The notes under the pieces were generated by a model, which worked only from the letters and a program-made list of their open reading frames with translations, searched no databases and had not been told where the DNA came from. Source: JAKVCB01 sp965243695 (GTDB lineage: Bacteria; Planctomycetota; Planctomycetia; Pirellulales; Lacipirellulaceae). From it: a stretch of DNA of 64,000 nt. The DNA lies in the NCBI GenBank assembly GCA_965243695.1, contig CBDEWC010000045.1, positions 62,001-126,000 on the forward strand, in the 5' to 3' direction. Each line of letters starts with the position of its first letter. Within the stretch, counting starts at the first letter, position 1. The translations under genes were made by a program, and so were the position numbers. Of the stretch, positions 54,031 to 63,597 are shown in pieces.

Positions 54031-55272
54031 CTAACCGATGGCCCACTCCACAACGCAGCGGGCAAGCAGATTTGCTCCAATTGCCAGACACCGCTCGTCC
54101 ACATCAAACAATGGCGTATGCAACCCTGGAGCAACCGAGGGATCTGCTGCACACCCAAGCCGAAACATAACACCCGGGACATGGTCAAGATAAACGGCAA
54201 AATCCTCGCTTCCCATGCTTGCACGGGACATCACCTCAAGTTGGTCGGGACCCAACATTTCGTCTGCGGCACGACCTACCAGTGAATTTAGATGCGAATC
54301 ATTGTAGACAGAGGGAATACTTGCCTCGAAGCGAACTTCGATTTTTGTCCCGGTGATCTCTTCGACCCCCTTGGACAAAGCACAAATCTGATCAATCGCC
54401 TGCTCCCGCACCGAATGGTCCAAGGTTCGCAATGTGCCGGCAAGTTCTACGGTTTCAGGAATGACATTTGGATTTTCACCCCCCCGGATTTGCCCGATCG
54501 AAACGACGACCGCATCCTGACTATCGGTGGCGCGGGGGACAAACTGATAAAGCGTGCTGATCAACTGGGCCGCTGCACCAATCGGATCTTTTGAAAGATG
54601 CGGCCGGGCCCCATGACCACCTCTCCCATGAATGACCAGTCGCATGTCATCGCAACTGGCAGTGAAAATACCTGGCCGCACCCCAATCGTGCCGGTCGCA
54701 CGGGTGGGATCAACGTGCAACGCAAGAATGGCTTCGACCTCTTCGAGGGCCCCCGCAGCAGTCATCTCGTGGGCTCCGCAGCACGTCTCCTCGGCAGGCT
54801 GAAAAATACCTCGCCACTGAACGGGAACTGGCAAGTCACCCTTTTGGGCCAATTCGTCAAGCGCCACAACCGCTCCAAAGAGAATGGCCGAGTGCGCGTC
54901 ATGCCCGCATGCGTGCATGACCCCTGCAACCTGGCTGTGATAGGCGACTTGCTTTTCGTCGGTGATTCGCAGCGCATCACAATCAGCACGTAGCGCAAGC
55001 CGGCGGCTCTGTGACGATTCTCCATCATCACGGCTATCGACGATTACGCCACGGCCTTCCGGGCCCATCCGTACCGGCAATTCCATTTCACTGAACTGCT
55101 GGTAGAGGTGCAAACTCGTTGCAAGCTCTTCGTGGCTTGGCTCAGGATGGGCATGAAGGTGGCGCCGCAACGCGACAATACGGTCGAAGTTCGCTTTGAT
55201 CGTTGCCGAAATTCGATCATGCCAATCAACAGAGGAAGGCTGACCTGGTTCCACTCGAGGTACTTTCTTCAA
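54031..55272 (-). CDS. M20-family metal-dependent amidohydrolase
   Basis: Hydrolyses N-acyl-amino acids or related amides, with two metal ions. The 413-aa product shows RRHLHAHPEPSHEE, the metal ligand LRADCDAL, GVMHACGHDAHSAIL with the His-Asp pair, FQPAEE with the catalytic Glu, ALHVDPT and, at the end, SMGSEDFAVYL. A dimerisation domain lies between (GRGGHGARPH). The TTG start at 55272 follows gggag at 10 bases and lies 19 bases after the mqnD stop. Substrate choices include hippurate, indole-acetyl-amino acids and N-acetyl-diaminopimelate; none can be selected. Confidence 0.92.
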   Translation of the reverse strand: MKKVPRVEPGQPSSVDWHDRISATIKANFDRIVALRRHLHAHPEPSHEELATSLHLYQQFSEMELPVRMGPEGRGVIVDSRDDGESSQSRRLALRADCDALRITDEKQVAYHSQVAGVMHACGHDAHSAILFGAVVALDELAQKGDLPVPVQWRGIFQPAEETCCGAHEMTAAGALEEVEAILALHVDPTRATGTIGVRPGIFTASCDDMRLVIHGRGGHGARPHLSKDPIGAAAQLISTLYQFVPRATDSQDAVVVSIGQIRGGENPNVIPETVELAGTLRTLDHSVREQAIDQICALSKGVEEITGTKIEVRFEASIPSVYNDSHLNSLVGRAADEMLGPDQLEVMSRASMGSEDFAVYLDHVPGVMFRLGCAADPSVAPGLHTPLFDVDERCLAIGANLLARCVVEWAIG

Positions 55273-55291
55273 AACGGACCGCTCCCAACAC

Positions 55292-56182
55292 TCAACCTTC
55301 TTGCAAGTTAAGGTCTACAAATTCAGGTTCGACCAGTGTGGGTATGACTCCTGCCTGGTGGCCACGCGCCAGAAATTGAGCCACCGATTCCCTGCCCCGG
55401 GGCCCAAAGTCCAGGGTCCAGTCGTTGACATACATGCCCACAAACCGGTCCGCGCGATCTTGATCTAAATCCCGTCCGTACTGCTGGGCATAATCGAGTG
55501 CCTCGGTTCGGTGCTCCAAACCATAGTCAATACTCGCATACAACAACCGCTGCACCTCAGCAATCGTTTCCTCTCCCAGATCCTTGCGAATCGCGTTAGC
55601 CCCAAGTGGGAGCGGCAATCCTGTTTCCTCCTGCCACCACTTGCCAAGATCGACAATCAATTTCAGATCGTGATCTCCATAGGTGAGTTGTCCTTCGTGG
55701 ATGATTAAACCTGCGTCAACCGGCTGCCCCTTGTAGTTGCCAGCGACCACAGCAGGAATGATTTCGTCAAAGGGAACAACGACATACTTGAATTCAGAAT
55801 TCAGACAAAGCCGGAGGGCCAAAAACGCGCTCGTCAATTCACCTGGAATGGCAATCGATCGCTCGGCAAGTTTTCCTAATGAGACCTCTTCGCGGGCAAT
55901 TACCATGGGGCCGTACCCATCGCCCATACTTGCCCCGCAAGAACAAAGTAAGTACTTGTCATGCAAGTGGGCATAGGCGTGCAGGCTGACTGCCGTCAGT
56001 TCGAGGTCGGCTGAAAATGCCCGCTGGTTGAGCGTCTCGATATCCACCAGTTCGTGGGTGAACTCGTAGGGGCCGGTTTCGATTTTGTCATTGGCCAAGG
56101 CATGAAACATGAATGCATCGTCAGGGTCGGGGCTGTGCCCGACGCGGATGAGCTGTTTTGTGACGGATGGATTCGACGGCAC
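55292..56182 (-). CDS. mqnD: MqnD, 1,4-dihydroxy-6-naphthoate synthase (futalosine pathway)
   Basis: Converts cyclic dehypoxanthinyl futalosine to 1,4-dihydroxy-6-naphthoate for menaquinone. The 296 aa have a periplasmic-binding-protein-like fold with VGHSPDPDDAFMFHALA near residues 15-31, VSLHAYAHLHDKYLLCSCGASMGDGYGP (split here; the SMGDGYGP part is diagnostic) and GLIIHEGQLTYGDHDL. GTG 56182 has aaagga 7 bases upstream; the ATG at 56341 would add a non-family tail. The presence of mqnD implies the futalosine route, in line with planctomycetes. The MqnA-type sister family is a possible confusion, but the SPDPDDAF start favours MqnD. The upstream gap is only 308 bases to tRNA-Ser. Confidence 0.88.
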   Translation of the reverse strand: MPSNPSVTKQLIRVGHSPDPDDAFMFHALANDKIETGPYEFTHELVDIETLNQRAFSADLELTAVSLHAYAHLHDKYLLCSCGASMGDGYGPMVIAREEVSLGKLAERSIAIPGELTSAFLALRLCLNSEFKYVVVPFDEIIPAVVAGNYKGQPVDAGLIIHEGQLTYGDHDLKLIVDLGKWWQEETGLPLPLGANAIRKDLGEETIAEVQRLLYASIDYGLEHRTEALDYAQQYGRDLDQDRADRFVGMYVNDWTLDFGPRGRESVAQFLARGHQAGVIPTLVEPEFVDLNLQEG

Positions 56183-56490
56183 GTGCAAGTCCTTTATGCT
56201 GGGAGGAACTGGTGATTCTGCGAGAAATAGTCGGTGATATCCTCTGACCGCATCATAGGCCGCCGCCGTAATCATCGTCAATCGATTCGTGCGATGTCGC
56301 TCGCAACCACAAACCGTACGGCTGTCTACCAGAATCGCCAATTTGCCTTACCGGACTGGCAAATATCCGCTGAGAACCTTACTTCAAGCGGTTGAAAACA
56401 GGACGGCTCGACTTGCAGCGACGGCCGAAACACCTAGAATGGTCACACTTGGTGAGCTACCCGTCCTACCCAGGAGAGCCCATCCAACCG
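56183..56490. other. Intergenic region before tRNA-Ser
   Basis: It carries the mqnD promoter (minus) and that of the tRNA (plus). No motif can be called; the open frame across it is not protein-like. Confidence 0.4.
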
Positions 56491-56579
56491 GGAGAGGTGG
56501 CTGAGTGGTCGAAAGCACCGGTTTGCTAAATCGGCGTACGGGTCATACTGTACCGCAGGTTCGAATCCTGTCCTCTCCG
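56491..56579 (+). tRNA. tRNA-Ser (anticodon GCT)
   Basis: The acceptor arms ggagagg and cctctcc pair fully with a G discriminator; the D-arm reads gctgagtggtcgaaagc, the anticodon loop tttgctaaa with anticodon gct, and the T-arm gcaggttcgaatcctgt. The long variable arm, gtacgggtcatactgtacc, is typical of class II tRNAs. CCA is not encoded. It reads serine codons AGC and AGU. Confidence 0.97.
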
Positions 56580-56948
56580 CTCTTGCTGATGGGCTCTTCG
56601 CAACGTTTTGTAGAACAATGTGTTGCGAAGAGCCGTTTTCAGTTGCTGGCCGTGGGCATGCTGATGGCCTACCGCAGGCGGCGGCGTGTGTAACTCATGT
56701 TCACTTTTGCCTGAAACCCGCCGCCGGTTCAATATAAGCCATCCCACTTGCTGCAGGATCCGGAGTTGTTAGAGCGGTTGAACGGATTAAACCCCATGAC
56801 ACGTGCAGCTTTTGCTGAACAACGTTCGGGCAACCTCAAGCAGCACGCATTTTACGTCGTGCCGGCTGCACAACGGCTGTGCCAGTCCCCCAGATGGTAC
56901 CTGCACTTTCATGTGGAAAGACGACGCAAACACAAAAGATAAACCGTC
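56580..56948. other. Region between tRNA-Ser and the DUF4838 gene
   Basis: It starts with the hairpin at 56592-56640 and otherwise shows no gene, repeat or attachment-site duplication of the tRNA 3' end that I could find. The leader of the DUF4838 gene is probably here. Confidence 0.4.
56592..56640 (+). terminator. Hairpin after tRNA-Ser, probable terminator
   Basis: A perfect 13-base stem (ggctcttcgcaac with gttgcgaagagcc) around a loop of 17 bases, followed by gttttc. The stem is strong, the U-tract short. Its place 12 bases after the tRNA fits termination of that transcript. Confidence 0.75.
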
Positions 56949-59321
56949 ATGAAAATCCACACGATCCTGCTGAGCCTCCTTGGGTTGGGTACCTTGCCCT
57001 GCCTGGGGGCTACCGATCGACCGAGTCAACTCCCCAAGCGGTACCGTGATTTCGCCATCTACACGACGAGCAAACCAGATCCGACGAATCCGGCACAAAT
57101 CGAGATGTCGGTACAGTTGGTCAACCGTGGTCAACGTGTCCTGCGCACCCGGGTGGAGCTCAGCCCCCAGCAGAAACTGGGGTTCAAGGGTGGCAATACC
57201 GACGTCGACCTGCCAGCCGGCCAGATGAAGACCTGGCAGCTGACATTCCATCCCCCCGACGGTCTGGTGAAGGAAGTGATTGAGGGTGCCATCTTCTTCA
57301 ACTCGATCAGAGCTCGAGACTTGTTCATTGCCGTGCGCGGTCCCGACCCCAAGGGCTGGCAACCCGATCGAGAGCCCGAAGTCGACGACCCCTCGGAAAC
57401 ACTGGTCATCACGGACCGGGCTCAGGTGGTCGCGACTTACGCGCCGCGTGTCCGCATCGACTGGTGGCAGCGTCACCCGAGTTCCACGATCACGTCCGAC
57501 CAGCGTGTCGGGCCAACCGTGACCCTTGCCGCCCGGGGCCGCACCGATTATGCGATCCTGGTGGATGTGCCCGAAGCTGAAGGAAGGGAGAATGACAACT
57601 TTCAGGGGGCCGTGGCGGACCTGGTGCGGTGCATCCGGATCATCTCCGGCGGAGCAGAACTGCCCGTCGTCGTGTCCCCGGAACAAGGTCAACGCGCCAT
57701 CCGGTTACGTTTCAACGACCAGTCGCAGTGGCCGCACCCGGACGCCTACCATCTTCACACGACTTCCGGCGGCGATGTGATCATTGAATCCGGCCACGTA
57801 GATGGACTGCGCAACGGAATCTATGGACTGCTTACGGATCATCTGGACTGCCACTGGTTTGTCCCCGGGACGCTTGGTGAAGAAATCCCCCAACCCGATA
57901 ACCAGGCCGCCGTGATCGGACAGATCGACCAACAGCGCAGTCCCGCCTTTTACTCCGCAGCGCGCACTAACTGGGGTGGTGGTAGCTGGAACGTCCGCAA
58001 CCGGAACGTGGCCCGCCGCGGCCGCATCATGTATGGCCACGCGTTTGCCGCGTTGTTAAAGGGCACGCCCGAACTTTACGAGCAACATCCCGAGTGGTGG
58101 GCTCGCGACCGCGCAGGAACCATTCGAAATTTCGATCAGGCAAGAGGCTGGAGCTTTACAAATTTTTGCACGACCAATCCCAAAGTCCTGGAGTTAGTTG
58201 CCCGGAAAATTAACGATCAACTCCGTAGCCCTAACGCCATTCTGGCCTCCATCGACCCAAACGATCTGGCACCGTTTTGTTTGTGTGAATCCTGTCGGGC
58301 CGTGGACGCATCTTACGGTGCCGACAATCCTGACGGCCGCTTCTCCACGGACCGGATGCTCCATTTTGCCAACGAGATCCATCGACGACTCGACCCGGAA
58401 AATCAGGACAAACAGTTGGGCTTTCTCGTTTATGGGTATCAGATTGAACTGCCGAAAACAGCCCAACCGGGCCCCGGTGTCACGGGCACCATCTGCTACA
58501 TGGACTGGGACTACGACCACACCCGACCCATGAACGACCCGACTTCTCCATCCAACCGAAAATTTCTGCGACTCATCAAAGGTTGGGGGAAATTGCTACC
58601 CATGATGGGCTATTACGATTACCCCACCGACTACGTTCACTTTGCCCCCTATGGCCAGGTGACGAAGCTGCGCGAAGACATCCCATTAGTGCATGACCTG
58701 GGAGTCACGTGCATGGTCATTGAGGGCCAGCCGATCCTGGCAACCAGCGCGCTGAACCTCTACATTTGCAGCCGCTTGCAGTACGACGTAAACGAAGATG
58801 TCGACGTTCTCGTGGAGGAGTTTATTCACAAGTTCCATGGGCCGGCGGCCGAGCCCATGCGCAAATACTGGTTGGGCGCTGAATATTATACGGCAACCTT
58901 GCGCCCCGGCCCCAGGGCGCAAGATCGCATGACACGCATTCCGGCAATGTGGGAAGAACTTGACGATTGCTTGAAGGAAGCGGAAACACTGGTTGCCAAC
59001 CTGCCTGAAAACCAGAAACGATTTCGAGACCGGATCGCCTTCCAACGTGACGGGTTTGAACTGGCACGGCAAAAATGCGCGATTCGCGACCTGGTCTACA
59101 CGCGTCAAAAGGCAGTCAAACCGGGCGCACTCACAGCAGAGAACCGTCAACGTGCCGAGAACTACCAGAAATGGATCACCACCACCCGTCAGCGACATGC
59201 TGCCGACGAGGGATACTGGTCGTCGCTACTGCCCGCTTATTACTACTCCGGACTCAGTAACTTTGTCGGTAGAGTGTTGAAAGAGTTCGACGCGGCGGGC
59301 GTGCCCGGCGCGAGTGATTAA
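56949..59321 (+). CDS. Secreted DUF4838-type glycoside-hydrolase-like protein
   Basis: A 790-aa exported protein with a short signal peptide (ILLSLLGLGTLPCLGA). After a beta-sandwich (about 25-130) comes a GH67/GH115-like N-domain (about 195-310, for example GLRNGIYGLLTDHLDCHWFV) and a TIM-barrel domain of the DUF4838 family: HPEWWARDRAG, NFCTTNPKVLELV, ASIDPNDLAPFCLCESCRAV and GFLVYGYQIELP. Such proteins are thought to act on plant or algal polysaccharides, but no activity is proved. The C-terminal third is helical. It is the first gene after tRNA-Ser, in a stretch with another secreted polysaccharide-related gene. Confidence 0.88.
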   Translation: MKIHTILLSLLGLGTLPCLGATDRPSQLPKRYRDFAIYTTSKPDPTNPAQIEMSVQLVNRGQRVLRTRVELSPQQKLGFKGGNTDVDLPAGQMKTWQLTFHPPDGLVKEVIEGAIFFNSIRARDLFIAVRGPDPKGWQPDREPEVDDPSETLVITDRAQVVATYAPRVRIDWWQRHPSSTITSDQRVGPTVTLAARGRTDYAILVDVPEAEGRENDNFQGAVADLVRCIRIISGGAELPVVVSPEQGQRAIRLRFNDQSQWPHPDAYHLHTTSGGDVIIESGHVDGLRNGIYGLLTDHLDCHWFVPGTLGEEIPQPDNQAAVIGQIDQQRSPAFYSAARTNWGGGSWNVRNRNVARRGRIMYGHAFAALLKGTPELYEQHPEWWARDRAGTIRNFDQARGWSFTNFCTTNPKVLELVARKINDQLRSPNAILASIDPNDLAPFCLCESCRAVDASYGADNPDGRFSTDRMLHFANEIHRRLDPENQDKQLGFLVYGYQIELPKTAQPGPGVTGTICYMDWDYDHTRPMNDPTSPSNRKFLRLIKGWGKLLPMMGYYDYPTDYVHFAPYGQVTKLREDIPLVHDLGVTCMVIEGQPILATSALNLYICSRLQYDVNEDVDVLVEEFIHKFHGPAAEPMRKYWLGAEYYTATLRPGPRAQDRMTRIPAMWEELDDCLKEAETLVANLPENQKRFRDRIAFQRDGFELARQKCAIRDLVYTRQKAVKPGALTAENRQRAENYQKWITTTRQRHAADEGYWSSLLPAYYYSGLSNFVGRVLKEFDAAGVPGASD

Positions 59322-59645
59322 ACCGGTTTTAAGGTGCTGGTGCTCCTGAGCCATGACGATGAACAGGGACACCGTCTTCTGCATGAGGTGGGACCGGGAC
59401 GTGCGTTCGTAACATATTAGACCATCAATAGGATAAGTATCGTCTAGCCAGGCCAAGGGCCGTTGGCACTGCGACTATACCTTGTGTACGCCTTGGGTGC
59501 GGGCCGCAGCAATTGTCGATATCACCGGTTTGCCCTTCTCACTCAAACAGACTAGCATCTAACTTAATTAGCAATTGCAACGAAGGTTCGGCAAGGTGTG
59601 TTAACTTATCAGTCAAACATCTTTCCCCAACAACCTAAACCATCC
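59322..59645. other. Intergenic region
   Basis: Between two plus-strand genes. No promoter, RNA or repeat can be pointed to. Confidence 0.4.
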
Positions 59646-60197
59646 ATGAGTATTATCGACGAAATCAAAGGCCTGTTTTCCAAGCGTGGCGGATCTCAGT
59701 ACGGCGGCGAAGCAGTCACGCAGCAAGAGCATGCGCTTCAGGCCGCCTGGTTGGCCGAAAAGGCGGATGCAAGCGCCACACTCATCACCGCATCGCTACT
59801 CCACGATATTGGACATTTGGTGCACAACTTGCCCGACAACGCACCCGATTCTGGAATTAACGATCAACACGAGGAACTGGGTGTCCGCTGGCTGGCAAGG
59901 TACTTTGGTGCTGACGTGACCGAACCGGTACGACTTCATGTAGCTGCCAAACGATACCTGTGCGCGGTCGAACCCGATTATCTCGCAGCGATTAGCCCCG
60001 CTTCGGCTCAAAGTCTCCAACTGCAAGGTGGCCCGCTTTCGCCCGACGAAGTGCAATCGTTCGAATCGTCGCCATTTTTACGCGACGCGGTCAACTTGAG
60101 GCGTTGGGATGATGGAGCAAAAAAAGTCGGTCTTGCCACGCCCGATCTGGCACACTTTCTTTCGTACACGGACGCCATCCTTGCAGATTCGAATTAG
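59646..60197 (+). CDS. PhnZ-like HD-domain phosphonate oxygenase
   Basis: A 183-aa HD-domain protein of the mixed-valence di-iron oxygenase type. PhnZ cleaves the C-P bond of 2-amino-1-hydroxyethylphosphonate to glycine and phosphate; TmpB does so for the trimethylated form. Residues Y19, E22, H29, H53, D54, H57, H75, H98, K102 and D155 follow the PhnZ pattern of metal ligands and substrate contacts with an offset of 5 or 6. Conserved text: EAVTQQEHALQAAWLAE, LLHDIGHLVH, NDQHEELGVRWL. ATG 59646 starts the family core. The partner hydroxylase (PhnY or TmpA) is not in the window. The substrate is inferred from the family only. Confidence 0.85.
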   Translation: MSIIDEIKGLFSKRGGSQYGGEAVTQQEHALQAAWLAEKADASATLITASLLHDIGHLVHNLPDNAPDSGINDQHEELGVRWLARYFGADVTEPVRLHVAAKRYLCAVEPDYLAAISPASAQSLQLQGGPLSPDEVQSFESSPFLRDAVNLRRWDDGAKKVGLATPDLAHFLSYTDAILADSN

Positions 60198-60363
60198 CGG
60201 CGAAAACAAATCTTCGAGTCTTTCGCAGACCAACCCCTCCGCACGTCCTTGCGTTTCCACTGGTCGTTGGGGTCTGCATGGTACGCGCGGCAATGCCGGG
60301 AACTGGTGCCAGCAGGGTTAGGGCCCGTACACAACTGGGAATTTGATTGGGTGATCCGACAGG

Positions 60364-61005
60364 TCACGAGGAACCGATTTTTCGCTCTCCGGTCGGAGTC
60401 TGGATGTGGGCAACCAAATAGGGCCGTGCGCCTGCTGCCAGAGGTGTCACTGAAAATTCCCCCTGAAATCCGATCGTTGCCAGTACCTCGTTGACCCTCT
60501 CCGCCTCAGGATGAAAACCTTCTAGCCGAAGTAGCGTACACCCGAAATCTTGCAGCGTCTCTGCTGGATGAAGGTCCTGCCACTGGATCAGCGTGGGAAC
60601 AACACCGCCAAGTGGCAGGCTGCCGTCCTCGGGTATCGCAATTTGCCAGTTGAGTTTTCCCCGACTCATCGGTTCGATGTTGCCTGAAACAATGGGCAAC
60701 CTGGAAACCGCCTCTTGGATGTGACTGGTTCGAACGATCCAGGTTGCCAGTCGCGGGGCTCGATTTGCATCCGGTGTATCGAGGTCAAACCATCGAGGTC
60801 GATCGGGAACTGAGGCAGTTGGATTGATTGAAATGACCTCGAGATAAACCTTTTCCCCAAGCTTGAGCACGTAATTATGGGTTCCCATGCGAGGGTGCTC
60901 GCCACCAACTTGCAGTGGAACACCAAGGGCCCCACGGACGTAATCCACACCTGCTTCCAACGAAGGGGCGGTAACGGCGATGTGGTCAATTTGGGAATGG
61001 ATCAT
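60364..61005 (-). CDS. VOC-superfamily (glyoxalase-like) protein
   Basis: A 213-aa protein of the Glyoxalase_3-type branch. The first strand DHIAVTAPSLEAGVDYVRGALG (about 7-28, split here) carries the metal-binding His, and GEHPRMGTHNYVLKLGEKVYLEVI supplies a second His and Glu. A long C-terminal part with LIQWQDLHPAETLQDFGCTLL is typical. No substrate is known for this branch. It converges with the PhnZ-like gene, separated by 166 bases. Confidence 0.88.
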   Translation of the reverse strand: MIHSQIDHIAVTAPSLEAGVDYVRGALGVPLQVGGEHPRMGTHNYVLKLGEKVYLEVISINPTASVPDRPRWFDLDTPDANRAPRLATWIVRTSHIQEAVSRLPIVSGNIEPMSRGKLNWQIAIPEDGSLPLGGVVPTLIQWQDLHPAETLQDFGCTLLRLEGFHPEAERVNEVLATIGFQGEFSVTPLAAGARPYLVAHIQTPTGERKIGSS

Positions 61006-61278
61006 GCCGTTCAGCTTGCAGGACCGGGGCTGGATGACAACTGCCGCAATCGAGACAGGTCTGCGATTGGCTCATGGCTGTCTTCCTCTGGACTGTTGAT
61101 GAAGTGACAACTGCATTCGGTGATCACATGCTCGACCGGCCGCTGGACGCATCCTGCCGACTTCCCCGCCCCTAGTATAAACCAGCCAAACCTCCCACGA
61201 AAGCGATTGGTTAACTCGAGCACTTCTGTAGCAACTCCCGCCTGCCAGAGATTCGCCAGGCGGTCGCCGGTCGGCTTC

Positions 61279-63597
61279 TCAAATCTTCCAGATCTCTAAC
61301 CGGCAATGCGAAACGGCCAGGAAAATCGCGGCCAATTGGCCCAGGATCACCCAGACACCAGGCTCTGGCACGGTAGCGCCGTCGCTGCCGCCGGCCGAGT
61401 CCCCAAAACGTGTTTTCCAGTAGGTATAGTCTGCCCGATAGACAATCCCATCGCCGGTGCCATCGGCGGGAAGATCGTCCCCTGTTTGACCCAGCGAATC
61501 GCGCCACACCGTGTAGTCGGCCGCATCGACCACACCGTTGCCGCTGTAGTCGCCCGCCAGCACCGCCTCCAGAATAATCCCAAAACTGAAGATCTGCATG
61601 TCAAACATGTCTGCCGCCGGGCCGGAGAGCGTGAGGCCGTTGTCGATGATTTGACTCGCCGTCAAAACCAAAAACTGCCTTCCCAACTCAGGCAGATAGT
61701 CGTCGGTTAGCGCGACTTCCAGCACTCCGTCCAAATCGGCCACGCCAACAACATCGAGCCTGTCGACGCTGCCAGTCGTGGGGCCTGCAATTTCGACTTG
61801 CAGCTTTGCATTTCCACCAAGGGTGAAATTTTTTACATCCAAATCTCCCGGACCAGGACCGGCAGCAACCGACCCTGCGATCATGTTCAGGTCGCCACTG
61901 ATCATCCCGTTGCCACTGACGGTCCCCGCGAGAACCTCAAGCGACCCGCCTCCTGTTGCTTCCGGTCCATTCAGAAAGAGCGAACCAGATCCCTGCTTGG
62001 TAACTGTGACTCCGTCGAATCCGAAGGTGTTGTCCAGGGCCAGCGAGGCACCCGAACTAATATCGATTGTTGTGTTGGCCAGGGCATTGATCGGAGCGGT
62101 CCAGTGGTGCTCTCCTCCGGTGACAACCAGTTGTGGGTCCACCGAATCGGTGTGCAGTTCCAGTGGGCCAGATCCGACCAGGGAATACGAACTGGCCCCA
62201 TCGAGGTGAATCTGTTGAACCGTCTGGGGCTGATCCATCTGCACGACCATACTTGTCCCACTGCTACCCGCAAAACGGACTGTCACATCATTTCCTTCTG
62301 GAACACCGGTGGGAGACCACTCTTCGGGAGCCACCCAATGGTCAAAGGAACTACCTGTCCAGGTGAAATCGGTTGCGGTTGCCATAACCGACAGCGGCAT
62401 TGTGTGAACAAATTTTCCGGAGAACAAGTAAAGGCTATCGGCTTCTCGTGTGACGCTCACTGGTCCATCGTCGCCCGTGCCCCAATTGGCATACCCCCTC
62501 GGATCTCGTTGAAAATTTTTAAAATCGGTCGTTTTGCTGTAGATAATGTGCGGATGCGAGTGCTCCGCCCACGCCACCAGGTACTCATCCTCGCCAGATC
62601 CGTTTTCTCCCAGATAGCCGATGAACTTAGGCCGGTACTCACTGGTGTCGACGGTCCACGATTTCCCTGGGGCAATCACCGGATTCTCTGGAAAGTAATC
62701 CCAGGTTCTGCCGTCGTCGGACGTCCCGAATCCCACCGTGGGACCGCCTGTTATTGGGGTACCGCGCAAAAACGCCAGCCACTGCCCGTCCGGAAGGCGC
62801 CCAATGGCGTGGTAACTCGACTGGCTCTCCATCCAGGCCTCATCCGTTGTAGGCAGCACCGGGACGATGCCGTGCGCGCTGACTCTTGACCACGCGGGAT
62901 CTTCCAACAACGTCCAGTTGTGCGAAGATAAATCTGGAGTGGTAGCCAAAGCGGTCATCTGGTGCCCCATCCCTGGGTTGCTGGCACTCCACGATTCGCC
63001 CGGTGGTTCCCCGGCGCCGCCCCAGTAGTGGTTGTAGTAGTGAAAGTACATGAACCACAGGTCTTCGTCCTCGTTCCAAACAACAGAGGGACTTGAATAG
63101 TGACCTATCCAGTCCACCGGCGTGCCGCCCGGGCGATAAAGAGGGTTGACCAGGACCTGGCTGTCTGTCCAGCCAGACCCCAAAACCTCATGCGCAATAG
63201 AAGGTTTTGTGTATGGACCTGTGATCGAGTTGGCAACCGCAGCACCAATCCCAGAGGTGGGGTCGTGGTGGGCGTAGTAGAGGTAATACTTGCCATCGGG
63301 ATTCAGTCCGCGGGTGTTCTTGACCATCGCGGGAAATCCCAACGACTCGTGCCCGCCTGACGGCCAGCTGGAGTTTCCTAACGTGCTGTGCTCCCAGTTC
63401 TGGGTCTGCCACAGGATCTGGGTTGAGGAAACCACCTCCAATGGCAAGTCCCCGTCCAGGTCCGACAGATCCACCACCTGTAGGTTGTTGTCGAGGATTG
63501 CCTGGGATACCACCTCTTTGGAATGGCACAACACCACCACAAAGAGGATCACAAAAGCAATCGCAGGTCGCCAGCCTTGTGTGTGACTCGAAAACAT
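61279..63597 (-). CDS. Secreted beta-propeller protein with autotransporter-type repeats, dockerin and PEP-CTERM tail
   Basis: About 772 residues. After the signal peptide (AIAFVILFVVVLCHS) comes a five-bladed-propeller-like region of GH43/GH32 character (KYYLYYAHHDPTSGIGAAVA, SSPSVVWNEDEDLWFMYFHYY, GRPDGQWLAF-like). Then follow beta-strand repeats of the autotransporter-associated type (GSGSLFLNGP, LEVLAGTVSGNG), a two-part dockerin-like module (GDYSGNGVVDAADYTVWRDS and GDGIVYRADYTYWKTRFG) and a C-terminal PEP-CTERM signal, VPEPGVWVILGQLAAIFLAV plus a basic end. This fits a planctomycete exoprotein sorted to the envelope. ATG 63597 gives a normal signal peptide; starts at 63648 and 63747 are alternatives. 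No catalytic residues can be confirmed. Confidence 0.85.
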   Translation of the reverse strand: MFSSHTQGWRPAIAFVILFVVVLCHSKEVVSQAILDNNLQVVDLSDLDGDLPLEVVSSTQILWQTQNWEHSTLGNSSWPSGGHESLGFPAMVKNTRGLNPDGKYYLYYAHHDPTSGIGAAVANSITGPYTKPSIAHEVLGSGWTDSQVLVNPLYRPGGTPVDWIGHYSSPSVVWNEDEDLWFMYFHYYNHYWGGAGEPPGESWSASNPGMGHQMTALATTPDLSSHNWTLLEDPAWSRVSAHGIVPVLPTTDEAWMESQSSYHAIGRLPDGQWLAFLRGTPITGGPTVGFGTSDDGRTWDYFPENPVIAPGKSWTVDTSEYRPKFIGYLGENGSGEDEYLVAWAEHSHPHIIYSKTTDFKNFQRDPRGYANWGTGDDGPVSVTREADSLYLFSGKFVHTMPLSVMATATDFTWTGSSFDHWVAPEEWSPTGVPEGNDVTVRFAGSSGTSMVVQMDQPQTVQQIHLDGASSYSLVGSGPLELHTDSVDPQLVVTGGEHHWTAPINALANTTIDISSGASLALDNTFGFDGVTVTKQGSGSLFLNGPEATGGGSLEVLAGTVSGNGMISGDLNMIAGSVAAGPGPGDLDVKNFTLGGNAKLQVEIAGPTTGSVDRLDVVGVADLDGVLEVALTDDYLPELGRQFLVLTASQIIDNGLTLSGPAADMFDMQIFSFGIILEAVLAGDYSGNGVVDAADYTVWRDSLGQTGDDLPADGTGDGIVYRADYTYWKTRFGDSAGGSDGATVPEPGVWVILGQLAAIFLAVSHCRLEIWKI

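Noticed and set aside
56491..56640. tRNA-Ser plus hairpin as an integration site
   Set aside because: No integrase and no second copy of the tRNA 3' end were seen in the window, so an attachment site is not called as a feature.
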